DNA from: Sporosarcina ureilytica
GTDB lineage: Bacteria; Bacillota; Bacilli; Bacillales_A; Planococcaceae
Length of the DNA stretch: 64,000 nucleotides
Assembly (NCBI RefSeq): GCF_001753205.1
Contig: NZ_CP017560.1
Coordinates: 1-64,000, forward strand
Reading direction: 5' to 3'
Shown here piece by piece: positions 46,570 through 56,063 of the stretch. The notes under the pieces were generated by a model. It made no database searches. It was not told the DNA's origin and saw only the letters and a list, made by a program, of their open reading frames with translations. Positions within the stretch are counted from its first letter, which is position 1. Each line of letters begins with the position of its first letter. A program made the position numbers and the translations under genes.

Positions 46570-47343
46570 TTAAAAATCTATCCAAATTTTAATAGCAGTA
46601 GATAAAATTAATACCGCAAGAATCCATTGTAAAATTTTCGTATTCATCTTTTGACCAAGTTTCGCGCCTAACGGAGAAGCAATGATACTCGCAACGATCA
46701 TAATTGCTGCCGGTACATATAAGACTTGGCCTGTTGCAACTTTTCCAATCGTTGAGCCAATCGACGAAATAAATGTGATACCAAGTGAAGTAGCAATCGT
46801 CATACGCATTGGAATCTTTAAAACGACCAACATAATTGGAACAAGAATAAATGCGCCCGCTGCCCCAACAATTCCTGCACCAATCCCAACAATAAAGGCT
46901 AATGAAGAAGCTAACCATTTGTTGAATGTTATTTCGCCGTCCGGATGCTGATCAACGTCCTTCTTAGGAATAAACATCATAATCGCAGCAATTGTCGCCA
47001 ACACGCCATATACGAAATTAATGGCTCCTTCAGAAAGAAGGTTTGAACCGTATCCTCCGATAAAACTACCAATTAAAATACTGCCACCCATATAGAGAAT
47101 AAGGCGCATATTAATGTAACCACTTTTACGGTATGCCCAAACACCAGCAATCGTGGCAAAGAATACTTGAATTGCACTAATTCCCGCAACTTCATGGGAA
47201 GTAAATGCGGCAAAACCAAGAAGCGGTGGGATATAAAGCAGCATCGGATATTTAATAATCGAACCGCCTATCCCGACCATTCCTGAAATAAAGGATCCAA
47301 TAAAGCCGATAAGAAAGACAACGATAATTAACGTAATGTCCAT
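46570..47343 (-). CDS. yrkJ: TauE/SafE-family sulfite exporter-like membrane protein
   Basis: 257 residues, eight or so membrane spans. Typical repeats: [24 protein letters not shown] in the first half and [34 protein letters not shown] in the second. It is the last gene of the CstR-type cluster, 4 nt after tusA, and probably exports sulfite or thiosulfate formed by persulfide oxidation. Confidence 0.88.
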   Translation of the reverse strand: MDITLIIVVFLIGFIGSFISGMVGIGGSIIKYPMLLYIPPLLGFAAFTSHEVAGISAIQVFFATIAGVWAYRKSGYINMRLILYMGGSILIGSFIGGYGSNLLSEGAINFVYGVLATIAAIMMFIPKKDVDQHPDGEITFNKWLASSLAFIVGIGAGIVGAAGAFILVPIMLVVLKIPMRMTIATSLGITFISSIGSTIGKVATGQVLYVPAAIMIVASIIASPLGAKLGQKMNTKILQWILAVLILSTAIKIWIDF

Positions 47344-47347
47344 GGCA

Positions 47348-47575
47348 TTATCCCTTCTTTATCCAAAATGTGAATACGCCGTCCTCTTCCTTTTGATCTA
47401 GTAGTTCATGTCCGCCAGATTTCGACCATGCAGCTAAATCCGCCACTGAGCCCTTATCCGTTGTATAGATTTCTAACACTTCACCTTCTGCCATTTCTTT
47501 CATCGTATTTCTTGCTCTTACGACTGGCATTGGACAAGCCAACCCTTTTGCATCTAATTTTTTTGTAACGTTCAT
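47348..47575 (-). CDS. yrkI: TusA-family sulfur carrier protein
   Basis: 75 residues with the SirA/TusA signature [20 protein letters not shown]; Cys in LACPMP carries a persulfide. The motif [22 protein letters not shown] is typical. Paired with the TauE-like gene; separated from the upstream part of the cluster by a dispersed repeat. Confidence 0.92.
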   Translation of the reverse strand: MNVTKKLDAKGLACPMPVVRARNTMKEMAEGEVLEIYTTDKGSVADLAAWSKSGGHELLDQKEEDGVFTFWIKKG

Positions 47576-47666
47576 TTATATTCGCCCCTTTTTTAAATAA
47601 AATTTTTTTGCGCCAATTACTTGAGTCAATTTTTTAATTAACCATATACTAACAATTCCCGAACAA

Positions 47667-47855
47667 TGTTGATTTCCGTTCCGGGCGGACGCTTTCCATG
47701 GGGCTGGCGGTGAGCCAATCGCAATTCGAGGATTGCGATTTGCCGTATTTCTGTGGTTTTTGCAGAAATTAAGGCATCCTGTTGGATATTCCTGCTCATA
47801 ACGCTTCGCTTTTGCTAATCCCACAGGAGTCGCCGCCCTCCACTCCAATCAACAG
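47667..47855 (-). repeat. Dispersed GC-rich intergenic repeat, copy D
   Basis: GTTGATTTCCGTTCCGGGCG at one end, CAGGAGTCGCCGCCC plus CACTCCAATCAAC at the other: the same ends as copies A and B, but the centre carries extra small hairpins (CAATCGCAATTC/GAGGATTGCG and TTTCTG/CAGAAA), making it the longest copy. It interrupts the yrk-type operon between the rhodanese-MBL gene and tusA. A CAATTATGAAATTGATT element like those near 40261 occurs at 47923-47939. Confidence 0.8.
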
Positions 47856-47990
47856 AGTCACCTTTATAAAAGAACATTCAAAGTAGCTCTACACCTAACA
47901 ATCGTATTCCACTTCAAAATAAGCAATTATGAAATTGATTCACTTATTAACATAAATACATTCGGTAAAACTAGATAAAATTGCTTACCT

Positions 47991-49115
47991 TTACCTAATC
48001 GCACAACGATTCGGGCCAATTTCCATTTCACGCTGCGTTGCTTCGTCTGGAGTAATCATTCCCATATTTGTTTTTCGAATGTCTTCGTAAGCATTCGGTT
48101 GAGGCGGTAAATTACCTGTCACAATCTGCCTAAACTCCGCTTCATCCTCAATCTGTAAGCCATGATTTTCTTTAAATAGAGTGCCTAGTTTTTCCTGCAC
48201 GCTGCCATCGTCATTTAATTCTTCCATAATCATAAAATGCGCCGGTAACACAATTAGATCGTCTGCTAGTTTTGTGTAGCGATTGTATAATGTTTCTCGT
48301 AAATCGCCGACCCAATCTTCTGCCAACCCCGCAAGGTCCGGTCTACCAATCGAATCGATAAACAAAATGTCACCAGTCAATAAATACTTTTCATCGATAA
48401 CAAAAGATGTCGATCCAATCGTATGACCTGGAGAGTAGATTGGTTGAATTGTAATTTTCGTGTTGCCAATTGTAATGTCCGTATTTTCTACCAATGCTTC
48501 ATAAGAAAAAGTGACTTGCCCTGCATCTTTTGGAGGTAACCAATAGTTACCGCCCACTGCTTCTGCAATTGCTCTTCCACCTGAAATATGGTCAGCATGC
48601 AAATGCGAATCGATGGCATTCGTAATTGTTACATTTAAATCTTTGGCGAAATCCAAAAAGACATCTGTCATTCTCGTTGCGTCAATGACTGCAGCTCCCC
48701 CGTTTGAAACGACCATATAAGATAAGCAACCTTTACCAATCCGAACGAATTGATACAATTCACCGCCGCCATTTAAATCACCAATTTTCACTGGCGCTAA
48801 GTGCTCGCTCCAAGCCCCCATGCCGCCGACTAAATAACGCGCTTTCTTTCCTGCCTCTGCTAGCATCTCCGCGATCATAATAGAGGATTGTTCTTTTGCA
48901 CAAACAACAACGACTTCATTGCTTGGTAATTGATCAATAATTTCTTCAACACCGTCCAGCAAATCGAAATACGGAATGTTTAGCGAAACAACATTATCGC
49001 CTTCGATTTTCCAATCGGCAAATGCCTCTTCATTTCTAACGTCTAAAATAAAAACATTTTCTTTTTGAATTACTTTTTTCGCCATTTCAGCGGCAGTCAT
49101 TGCTTGAACTGACAT
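47991..49115 (-). CDS. yrkH: Rhodanese-metallo-beta-lactamase fusion (persulfide dioxygenase-like)
   Basis: 374 residues. N-terminal rhodanese (about 1-110) with catalytic Cys in [12 protein letters not shown]-terminal MBL domain (about 120-330) with [18 protein letters not shown] and LPAHF as metal ligands, like ETHE1/persulfide dioxygenases. The order rhodanese-MBL is that of YrkH and not that of CstB. It would oxidise low-molecular-weight persulfide to sulfite and/or thiosulfate. Part of a CstR-controlled operon; 13 nt after the TusA-rhodanese gene. Confidence 0.9.
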   Translation of the reverse strand: MSVQAMTAAEMAKKVIQKENVFILDVRNEEAFADWKIEGDNVVSLNIPYFDLLDGVEEIIDQLPSNEVVVVCAKEQSSIMIAEMLAEAGKKARYLVGGMGAWSEHLAPVKIGDLNGGGELYQFVRIGKGCLSYMVVSNGGAAVIDATRMTDVFLDFAKDLNVTITNAIDSHLHADHISGGRAIAEAVGGNYWLPPKDAGQVTFSYEALVENTDITIGNTKITIQPIYSPGHTIGSTSFVIDEKYLLTGDILFIDSIGRPDLAGLAEDWVGDLRETLYNRYTKLADDLIVLPAHFMIMEELNDDGSVQEKLGTLFKENHGLQIEDEAEFRQIVTGNLPPQPNAYEDIRKTNMGMITPDEATQREMEIGPNRCAIR

Positions 49116-49128
49116 TGATTAATTCCCC

Positions 49129-49695
49129 CTATTCGTTTTTTTCAATTGTCCCGTTCCACTCACTCATACCGGGAACGACATTATATACTTTCGAAAATCC
49201 TGCCTCTGATAACTTTTTCGCAACAGTATCACTGCGATTTCCCGTTCGGCAAATGACATAGACTTCACTTGATTTATCTATTGCGTTCGCTTGCTCATCC
49301 ACTGTATTGAGAGGCATCGACTTTGCGCTTGGAATATGTCCAAATGCATATTCCGCCTCTTCCCGGACGTCAAGAAGAACGATATTTTGTTCGGTTTCTA
49401 ACAAAGACGCCAATTGTTCGTTTGACACGACATGCGGGAATCTTTCTTCCTTTTCCTCAGCTTCGTTCGCTTTTCGTAAATAATGTTTCAACACTTCGCC
49501 TTCCTCAACCGTTCCGATATATTCATGCCCTGCGCTTTTTGCCCAAGCTTTTAAATCAGCTGTTGACCCTTTATCTGTCGCAGCTACTTCCACCACACTG
49601 CCTGGCGTTACTTCTTTCAAAGCTTTTCTTGTTTTAACGATTGGCATAGGACATGCTAATCCCTTTGCATCGATTTGATAATCTGAATGAATCAA
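49129..49695 (-). CDS. yrkF: TusA-rhodanese fusion sulfurtransferase
   Basis: 188 residues. TusA domain (1-75: [18 protein letters not shown]) followed by a rhodanese domain (about 90-185) with active-site loop VICRTGNRS. The fusion passes sulfane sulfur between carrier and enzyme; same architecture as YrkF/CstA-like proteins. Second gene of the operon, preceded by AAAGGAGGGG. Confidence 0.93.
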   Translation of the reverse strand: MIHSDYQIDAKGLACPMPIVKTRKALKEVTPGSVVEVAATDKGSTADLKAWAKSAGHEYIGTVEEGEVLKHYLRKANEAEEKEERFPHVVSNEQLASLLETEQNIVLLDVREEAEYAFGHIPSAKSMPLNTVDEQANAIDKSSEVYVICRTGNRSDTVAKKLSEAGFSKVYNVVPGMSEWNGTIEKNE

Positions 49696-49747
49696 TTTAA
49701 CCCCTCCTTTACGTATACATGTATGGGTATATAACTGGGTAAAAAAA

Positions 49748-50227
49748 TTAGATAAATAAATTCACATTTCCATTTTCCGCTTCACCTAGATAAGCAGCGA
49801 CACCTGCATATTCAATTTCCTCTAGCAACTCTTCCTGTTGCAGACCGAGTAAATCCATTGTCATCGTACACGCAACTAGATTCACATCTAACTCTTGTGC
49901 CATGTCAATTAGTTGTGGCAGGGTCATTGCATTATGCTTGTTAATCACATGTTTAATCATTTTTGGACCCATGCCAGCGAAATTCATTTTAGATATGCCC
50001 ATTTTGTCAGCACCACGCGGCATCATTTTGCCAAACATTTTTTCCAAAAATCCTTTTTTCACAGGAACTTGCTGATCTTTTCTAAGTGCATTTAATCCCC
50101 AAAAAGTATGAAATATCGTTACTTCATGGTCGTACGCAGCAGCTCCGTTCGCGATAATGTACGCCGCCATCGCTTTATCATAATCACCGCTAAATAACAC
50201 GATGGTCGTTTTTTTCTTTTCTGTCAC
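49748..50227 (-). CDS. yrkE: DsrE/DsrF-like (DsrE2-type) sulfur-relay protein
   Basis: 159 residues. Starts KKTTIVLFSGDYDKAMAAYIIANGAAA, with FHTFWGLNALRK, RGADKMGISKMNFAGMG and the conserved Cys in NLVACTMTMDLLG. The DsrE2-type protein takes up sulfane sulfur in the cluster. First gene behind the CstR-type operator. Confidence 0.9.
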   Translation of the reverse strand: MTEKKKTTIVLFSGDYDKAMAAYIIANGAAAYDHEVTIFHTFWGLNALRKDQQVPVKKGFLEKMFGKMMPRGADKMGISKMNFAGMGPKMIKHVINKHNAMTLPQLIDMAQELDVNLVACTMTMDLLGLQQEELLEEIEYAGVAAYLGEAENGNVNLFI

Positions 50228-50243
50228 TGTTCATCTTCTCCTT

Positions 50244-50349
50244 TACCCAAGGGGGTATAGTAATAAGTAAAAAAATATCTCTTCGCACTTACCCCTCCAG
50301 GTATATGGTAGGGTAAAAAAATATACAAGTGAATCGATATAATTGTCAA
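50244..50349 (-). promoter_or_regulatory. Promoter and CstR-type operators of the sulfur operon
   Basis: Minus strand: TTGACA (50349-50344), 18-nt spacer, TATATT (50325-50320). Immediately downstream are TACCCTACCATATACC plus TGGAGGGGTA (50290-50315, an inverted repeat with TACCC/GGGTA ends) and a second site CTATACCCCCTTGGGTA (50244-50260). G/C tracts flanked by A/T, as in CsoR-family operators. Confidence 0.75.
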
Positions 50350-50394
50350 GGTTTTGTACCAATCAAGCGGGTACAAAACCTACAATAGACCGAT

Positions 50395-50658
50395 TTATCG
50401 ACTTTTCACCAATAAATCGACCGCCTCTTTGACAATGTCTTCATGCGTTCTAGTTTCCGAATCATCCATTTGGCGAATACATTCAACTAAATTGGCACTT
50501 ACTATGACGCCGATTGTACGGTCAATCGCCGTTCTTGACGCAGATAATTGAGTAATCACATCTTTGCAGTCTTTCTCTTCTTCCATCATGCGTAAGATTC
50601 CTTTGATTTGGCCTTCAATTCTTTTTAATCGATTTTTTACTTTGTCGTCGTATTTCAT
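50395..50658 (-). CDS. cstR: CstR persulfide-sensing repressor (CsoR family)
   Basis: 87 residues from ATG 50658 (GGGAGGAAG upstream). The CsoR fold is clear (KNRLKRIEGQIKGILRMMEEEKDC). C31 and C60 are the persulfide-sensing pair of CstR; the histidine that follows in copper-sensing CsoR is absent (LVECIRQM), so this is CstR and not CsoR. It represses the operon downstream until sulfide or persulfide forms a disulfide/polysulfide bridge. Confidence 0.92.
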   Translation of the reverse strand: MKYDDKVKNRLKRIEGQIKGILRMMEEEKDCKDVITQLSASRTAIDRTIGVIVSANLVECIRQMDDSETRTHEDIVKEAVDLLVKSR

Positions 50659-50692
50659 TATTCTTCCTCCCTTCAGCAAAACTTGTATCCTC

Positions 50693-50721
50693 ATCATATA
50701 CCCCCTATAGTATATTGTCAA
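50693..50721 (-). promoter_or_regulatory. cstR promoter with operator in the spacer
   Basis: Minus strand TTGACA (50721-50716), 17-nt spacer, TATGAT (50698-50693). The spacer holds ATACTATAGGGGGTAT (50713-50698), a near palindrome matching the sites before the dsrE gene, so cstR is probably autorepressed. Confidence 0.75.
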
Positions 50722-50800
50722 ATAATAAAGTTTTGCTTCTTTTATTATTCACATTTAAGTGGTATGCGAGTCCAGGTACAGTTCATTATTAATAATAAAA

Positions 50801-50840
50801 AGACATCCAATTAGCCGTTCGTTCGACTAATTGGATGCCT
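50801..50840 (-). terminator. Terminator of the aminotransferase operon
   Basis: GCATCCAATTAG-type stem (ATCCAATTAG/CTAATTGGAT) with T run TTTTTATT on the minus strand, 10 nt after the aminotransferase stop. Confidence 0.88.
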
Positions 50841-50849
50841 TTGGACTAA

Positions 50850-52208
50850 TTACTTATTATCCTTAAATACTTTCTTCACAACGCTTATGATGAAATCAAC
50901 GTCTTCATCTGTACATGAAAGCGGCGGACTTAGCGCGATAACATTATTAAACCCTGCAACCGTGTCACCATTTCTACCGACAATAAGCCCATTTTCTTTG
51001 CAGTCGCCCATAAGTTTAGCGATACGCTCATTTGAAGCTGGCTCGCGCGTCTCTTTATTTTCGACAACTTCAATCCCTAGTAGAAAGCCCAGTCCACGGA
51101 TTTCCCCAACGTTAGGGTGATCCTTCAATTCAGCCAATTCGTTTTGCAATCGATTCCCGAGCTCGACTGAACGATCAAATAAATTTTCTCGCTCCATAAT
51201 TTCGATATTTTTCAGTGCTAGGGCACAAGCCGCGGGATTTCCACCAAATGTATTAATATGGCGAAGGTGACTATTCTCTTCCCCTGTATCAAACTTTTCA
51301 TAAATATCTTTTCGAACAGCCGTTACCGACAACGGTAAGTAAGCGCTCGTAAGCCCTTTAGCCATTGTTACGATATCCGGCTTCACTTTGTAGTTTTGGT
51401 GACCAAATGCTTTTCCAGTGCGCCCGAATCCACAGATCACTTCATCAATAATGAGTAGAACGCCGTGACGGTTACAAATCTCTTGTACTTTTTCTAGATA
51501 AATAGGATGTGGGACGAGAACCCCGCCACCTGTAATAATTGGTTCCATAATAATGCCGGCAATCGTCTCTTTTTGTTCCCAAATAATTTTCTGTTCAAAT
51601 TCCTCGGCACGTTGAATATTATACTCTTCCACAGATTGACCGGCAGGACGACGATAATTATCCGGCGGTGCAACATGTAAAAACCCTGGTGCAAGCGGTT
51701 CATATTTATATTTACGCAAAGCTTGACCTGTCGCCGCTAACGCCCCCATCGAACTGCCATGGTACGCACGATAACGGGATATAAACTTATAGCGGGAAGG
51801 CTCGCCATTTTGCTGATGGTATTGTCTTGCTAGTTTAAAGGCAACCTCATTCGCATCCGACCCACTATTGGAGTAAATAATTTTATAATCATCCCCAAGT
51901 AATTCATTCAGCTTTTCTGCCAAAAGGATTGCAGGCTCATGACTTTGTGTCATCGGGACGTAAGGCATTTTCTTTAACTGTTCGTAGGCAACCTCCGCCA
52001 ATTCCTCTCGTCCATAGCCAACATTAACCGCCCAAAGACCAGACATTCCATCAAGATAACGATTTCCTTCATGGTCCGTGATCCATGCGCCTTCTCCACT
52101 CTCCCAAACCATTGGAGGATTCTTTTCGTTATAAGCAGAAATGTGGTGCCAAACGTTTTCACGGTCTTTCTTCACTAACGACTCTGTTCCAGTTTCTACA
52201 ATTGGCAT
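50850..52208 (-). CDS. Class III omega-amino acid:pyruvate aminotransferase
   Basis: 452 residues. SGLWAVNVGYGREE, YSNSGSDANEVAFKLARQY, YRAYHGSSMGALAATG, LLIIDEVICGFGRTG (PLP Asp) and VTMAKGLTSAYLPLS (PLP Lys). The group includes beta-alanine:pyruvate and taurine:pyruvate aminotransferases. Co-transcription with a CoA-acylating malonate/methylmalonate semialdehyde dehydrogenase favours beta-alanine (product malonate semialdehyde); taurine or other omega-amines cannot be excluded. It starts 19 nt after the dehydrogenase gene and ends with a terminator. Confidence 0.85.
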   Translation of the reverse strand: MPIVETGTESLVKKDRENVWHHISAYNEKNPPMVWESGEGAWITDHEGNRYLDGMSGLWAVNVGYGREELAEVAYEQLKKMPYVPMTQSHEPAILLAEKLNELLGDDYKIIYSNSGSDANEVAFKLARQYHQQNGEPSRYKFISRYRAYHGSSMGALAATGQALRKYKYEPLAPGFLHVAPPDNYRRPAGQSVEEYNIQRAEEFEQKIIWEQKETIAGIIMEPIITGGGVLVPHPIYLEKVQEICNRHGVLLIIDEVICGFGRTGKAFGHQNYKVKPDIVTMAKGLTSAYLPLSVTAVRKDIYEKFDTGEENSHLRHINTFGGNPAACALALKNIEIMERENLFDRSVELGNRLQNELAELKDHPNVGEIRGLGFLLGIEVVENKETREPASNERIAKLMGDCKENGLIVGRNGDTVAGFNNVIALSPPLSCTDEDVDFIISVVKKVFKDNK

Positions 52209-52227
52209 TTTATGATCTCCCCTCTTA

Positions 52228-53691
52228 TTAATGGCGTGCTGTTAACATTTTCTTTCTTGTGTAAAACTCAATGCCGTCTTTTCCATTTGCATGAAGGTCA
52301 CCGTAAAAAGACTTTTTATACCCGGAGAACGGGAAAAACGCCATTGGTGCTGGGACACCTAGATTGACACCAAGCATGCCCGCATCGATGTCTTCTCTAA
52401 ATTGACGGATAGCTTTTGCACTATCTGTATATAAACAAGCGCCATTTGCAAATTCCGACTGATTTGCTAGAGCAATTGCATCGTCCAATGATTCAACTCT
52501 AACAATCGATAAAACAGGTGCGAAGATTTCCTCTTTCCAAATCTTCATTTCGGTTGTGACCTGATCAAAAATCGTCGGTCCGACAAAATAGCCGCCCTCC
52601 GATGAAGATTCATCTTTACGTCCGTCGCGTAATAGTTTGGCACCTTCTTCTACTCCCGACTCGATATACCCTATCGTTTTGTCCTTATGGGAATCTCTAA
52701 TTACAGGACCAAGGAATATGTCTTTTTCTAGTCCATTTCCAATTGTCATTTGATTCGCCTCGTCTACTAATCTGTCGACGAGTTCATCTGCAATATCGCC
52801 AACTGCAACAACAACCGCACAAGCCATACACCTTTCACCTGCGGAACCAAATGCTGCGTTCATTATATTTGTTACCGTTAAATCCATATCTGCGTCGGGC
52901 ATAACAATGGAGTGATTTTTTGCCCCTGCAAGTGCTTGTACCCGTTTACCATACGATGTGCCCGTTTTATAAACATATTCTGCAACGGGCTGAGAACCGA
53001 CAAATGATACCGCCGGAATATCCGGGTGGCTTAATATTCCATTTACAATATCATGCGCACCGTGCACAACGTTAAATACCCCTTCCGGTAATCCAGCTTC
53101 TTGCAGCAACTCGGCCAATCGATTCGCTAAAAGCGGTGTTCTTTCTGACGGTTTCAAAATAAATGTATTTCCACTTGCGATTGCGAGTGGGAACATCCAA
53201 CAAGGCACCATCATCGGAAAGTTAAACGGGGTAATCCCACCGACTATCCCTAACGGATAACGATACATTCCTGATTCAATATCAGTCGCAATATCCGGCA
53301 ATTGTTGCCCCATTAGGAGAGACGGCGTGCCTGTAGCAAATTCAACACATTCAATGCCTCTAAGCACTTCGCCGTATGCCTCATTGTAATTTTTACCATT
53401 TTCTATCGTAATGAGCTTCGCAAGCTCATCCCAGTTTTCCGTTAACAATTGTTGATATTTAAATAGAATTCTTGCACGTTGCGGAGATGGAACTTTTCTC
53501 CACGTGGCAAATGCTTTTTTAGCCGCTGCAACTGCTTTTTCTAGATCTTCCTCCGTTGAAATTGGGACTTCTCCCAAGATTTCACCTGTTGCAGGATTAG
53601 GCACCTCTTCATATTTAGTTGTCGTTGACTTTACCCATTGTCCACCAATAAAATTTGAAAGCGTTTGCTTTTCAGTCGCTAAAATACTCAA
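52228..53691 (-). CDS. mmsA: CoA-acylating methylmalonate/malonate semialdehyde dehydrogenase
   Basis: 487 residues. MmsA/IolA signatures: [28 protein letters not shown] and the nucleophile in [14 protein letters not shown]; the substrate-carboxylate arginines are probably those around RARILF and near the Cys. It converts malonate or methylmalonate semialdehyde to acetyl- or propionyl-CoA. GGAGGAG precedes the start. First gene of the operon, divergent from pucR; the promoter region contains the 19-bp palindrome at 53782-53800. Confidence 0.93.
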   Translation of the reverse strand: MSILATEKQTLSNFIGGQWVKSTTTKYEEVPNPATGEILGEVPISTEEDLEKAVAAAKKAFATWRKVPSPQRARILFKYQQLLTENWDELAKLITIENGKNYNEAYGEVLRGIECVEFATGTPSLLMGQQLPDIATDIESGMYRYPLGIVGGITPFNFPMMVPCWMFPLAIASGNTFILKPSERTPLLANRLAELLQEAGLPEGVFNVVHGAHDIVNGILSHPDIPAVSFVGSQPVAEYVYKTGTSYGKRVQALAGAKNHSIVMPDADMDLTVTNIMNAAFGSAGERCMACAVVVAVGDIADELVDRLVDEANQMTIGNGLEKDIFLGPVIRDSHKDKTIGYIESGVEEGAKLLRDGRKDESSSEGGYFVGPTIFDQVTTEMKIWKEEIFAPVLSIVRVESLDDAIALANQSEFANGACLYTDSAKAIRQFREDIDAGMLGVNLGVPAPMAFFPFSGYKKSFYGDLHANGKDGIEFYTRKKMLTARH

Positions 53692-53781
53692 CGTAACTCC
53701 TCCTTTATTCGTATCCTTGCCAACGAATTAGTTATTCGATATACTTCACTTTATATAATACGAATATTTCCAATACTTTTC

Positions 53782-53800
53782 ATTTTACATAGTGTAAAAT
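53782..53800. promoter_or_regulatory. Palindromic operator candidate between mmsA and pucR
   Basis: ATTTTACATAGTGTAAAAT is a perfect palindrome (8-3-8). A near copy (17 of 19 identical) stands upstream of the symporter operon at 57984-58002. Location between the divergent genes fits a PucR-binding site acting on mmsA and on pucR itself. Confidence 0.7.
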
Positions 53801-53841
53801 CATTCACTCGACAATTTAACGTTTTGGAGGAGGCATCGCTG

Positions 53842-55476
53842 ATGAACGAGTTAAAGTTAACCGTACAGGATGTATTACAACGTAAATCGTTCCATTGTGC
53901 AAAAGTTATCGCAGGAAGGACTGGTTTAAACCGGCAAGTGAAATGGTCACATATATTGGAAACAAAGGATTTTGAATCACTTATTAACGGGGGAGAACTC
54001 ATTCTAACGACCGGAGTGGGGCTCCGGCTTGACCGTTCAACTCAACTACAATATGTAAAAAAACTCATTGAAAAAGAAGTAGCAGCAATATGTATAGAAA
54101 TAGGTCCACATTTTTCTGAAATTCCAATTGAAATCATCAATCTAGCAAATGAAAATAACTTTCCGATTATCGCCTTTGAAGAAGTTGTTAAATTTGTCGA
54201 TATCACACAAGATTTGCATACCCATATTATTAATCAACATCATGAAATGCTCTCTCAACTGGATACATTGTCCAGGAAATTTATATCCCTTTCGTTATCG
54301 CACAACGGTATCTTGAAAATTCTTCAAGAACTTCATAAACGTTTTCAACAAAATGCTATTTTTATTGATAAACGCTTAAAACCCTATTACTATCCTGCCG
54401 AAAGTAAAGAAATGATAGGGGATATTCATACGCTAATTGAACAGGAACTTAAAAATACTCACGCACAAAAAATTGTTTCAATGCACGGTCATCACTATGC
54501 TTTTATGCCCGTCCAAGGCCTTGGACAAACGTGGGGGTATTTATGTTTACAGTTTTCCGATCCTTACGCCGAGGACTTTTTGTTTCTTCTGTTAGATCGT
54601 GCAGCACTTGGCATTGCACAAATTTTGCTTCGTAATCGGACAATCGAAGAGCGGAAACAAAATATGGAAGATGAGCTTGTTAGAAATTTATTAAATGGAA
54701 GATCCTGTGATGAAGCTGATTTACACACGTATTTACCTACACCTAGTCGGAATATGTATTACCGTATTTTTGTCATTCAGTTAAATGTACCTGATATAAA
54801 CATGAATGAAGAAGACTGGGAGGAAATTAAACTACAAAGATCCATGACGATACGCGCTCTTTTTAAACAAAACGGATTTTTCCCGGCAGTTTCGGTTAGA
54901 AGAAATGAAATTGCTGTGATTGCCTTTTTTCTTTCAACTAATCAATTAAGCGATGAAACGGATAGATTTACACATATTATTAATGAGATTATTCGCGTAG
55001 CAAAAAACAATTTTTCCGATGAAAATATATGCACTTTTGGGATTAGCACTGTTTATCAGAATAACTTGGATGTGATGACAGGTTACGATGAAGCAAGGAA
55101 AGTATTAGCACTCCAAAAAAAGGAAATTACAAATAATTATTTTTATGAAAATCTCGGCGTCTACAGACTACTCCTGTTATTAATAGAAAGTAATTACCTT
55201 GAGACATACGTAAAAGAATATTTATCCCCCGTCATCAATTATGACCGCGAAACAGACAGTAATTTATTCGAAACGCTTACAGTTTACCTTGAATGCAGCG
55301 GCTCGAAGAAAGAAACATCCGAGCGATTATTTATCGTTAGGCAAACCTTGTACCATCGACTAGACAGATTAGAGACACTTCTCGGTAAAGACTTTATGAA
55401 ACCACCAAACCGGTTAGCCTATGAAGTTGCGATAAAAGCATATGAGCTATTGAAAAATGTATCAAGAACGAAATAA
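53842..55476 (+). CDS. PucR-family transcriptional regulator
   Basis: 544 residues from ATG 53842 (GGAGGAGG 8 nt upstream). N-terminal PucR domain (about 1-120: LTVQDVLQRKSF, GRTGLNRQVKWSHILE, GELILTTGVGL), a central CdaR/GGDEF-like region, and C-terminal HTH_30 (CSGSKKETSERLFIVRQTLYHRLDRLE). Such regulators respond to the substrate of the adjacent catabolic genes, for example amino acids or amines. Divergent from mmsA-aminotransferase; the palindrome in between is its likely site. Confidence 0.88.
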   Translation: MNELKLTVQDVLQRKSFHCAKVIAGRTGLNRQVKWSHILETKDFESLINGGELILTTGVGLRLDRSTQLQYVKKLIEKEVAAICIEIGPHFSEIPIEIINLANENNFPIIAFEEVVKFVDITQDLHTHIINQHHEMLSQLDTLSRKFISLSLSHNGILKILQELHKRFQQNAIFIDKRLKPYYYPAESKEMIGDIHTLIEQELKNTHAQKIVSMHGHHYAFMPVQGLGQTWGYLCLQFSDPYAEDFLFLLLDRAALGIAQILLRNRTIEERKQNMEDELVRNLLNGRSCDEADLHTYLPTPSRNMYYRIFVIQLNVPDINMNEEDWEEIKLQRSMTIRALFKQNGFFPAVSVRRNEIAVIAFFLSTNQLSDETDRFTHIINEIIRVAKNNFSDENICTFGISTVYQNNLDVMTGYDEARKVLALQKKEITNNYFYENLGVYRLLLLLIESNYLETYVKEYLSPVINYDRETDSNLFETLTVYLECSGSKKETSERLFIVRQTLYHRLDRLETLLGKDFMKPPNRLAYEVAIKAYELLKNVSRTK

Positions 55477-55482
55477 CCGAAC

Positions 55483-55522
55483 AGAAATCCGTCATCACCC
55501 ACAAAAGGGTGTGACGGATTTC
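55483..55522. terminator. Terminator between pucR and the 160-aa gene
   Basis: AGAAATCCGTCATCACCC / GGGTGTGACGGATTTCT hairpin with a short A-rich loop, just after the pucR stop; T-rich on the plus side. Confidence 0.85.
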
Positions 55523-55580
55523 TATTATCGACTTATCGTTCCAACCTTTTCATATAAATTTTCCCCATCAACCTTTGACA

Positions 55581-56063
55581 TCACAATGGGTGATAACTTC
55601 CACTCACCGCATCGACTATTAGCTGTTGTTCTTCCTCATTTCGCCTGTATTCCGCTATCCAAAACGGCCGATAAAACAATTGACTGCTAATCTGCTTTAT
55701 TGTCGGCGTTGTAATAAACTTTGCTTTTGTTGAGGTATGCTCAAAGACAAATTCTTCCGCTTTTTTACTAGCCTCTTCTTGTACGATGACAATCGACGGA
55801 ACGGCTAAATGTTCAACTTGGCTTTCAAAAAACTCAGGTTGTACATCTACAATTGCCCCGCGACCACCAAGTGCATCGATGGTACACCCTACCTTACCGT
55901 TAAATTTTAATAGACTTTTTGCATGCACTTTAAATTCAAAGAAATAATAGGGATAATAAATCATCCGATTAATTTGAACATCTGCTTCTTTATCAAATTG
56001 GTGAAATCCCTTTAATACGTCTTTCTCAACAAAGACCGTCTCTTGCGTCAATAATGTTTTCAT
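55581..56063 (-). CDS. Conserved-looking protein of unknown function in the symporter operon
   Basis: 160 residues, no signal peptide and no membrane span. Alternating beta-type pattern with aromatic patches (MIYYPYYFFEFKVHA, LFYRPFWIAEYR) and a GLGGRGAIVD-like turn (DALGGRGAIVD). Only two cysteines at most. It overlaps the end of the sodium symporter gene by 4 nt (ATGA), so its role is linked to that transporter. Not recognised. Confidence 0.75.
   Translation of the reverse strand: MKTLLTQETVFVEKDVLKGFHQFDKEADVQINRMIYYPYYFFEFKVHAKSLLKFNGKVGCTIDALGGRGAIVDVQPEFFESQVEHLAVPSIVIVQEEASKKAEEFVFEHTSTKAKFITTPTIKQISSQLFYRPFWIAEYRRNEEEQQLIVDAVSGSYHPL

Noticed and set aside
47576..47848. 90-codon minus-strand frame, and a similar 85-codon frame at 15747-16004
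   Set aside because: They are translations of the dispersed GC-rich repeat and have no ribosome binding site or protein-like character.
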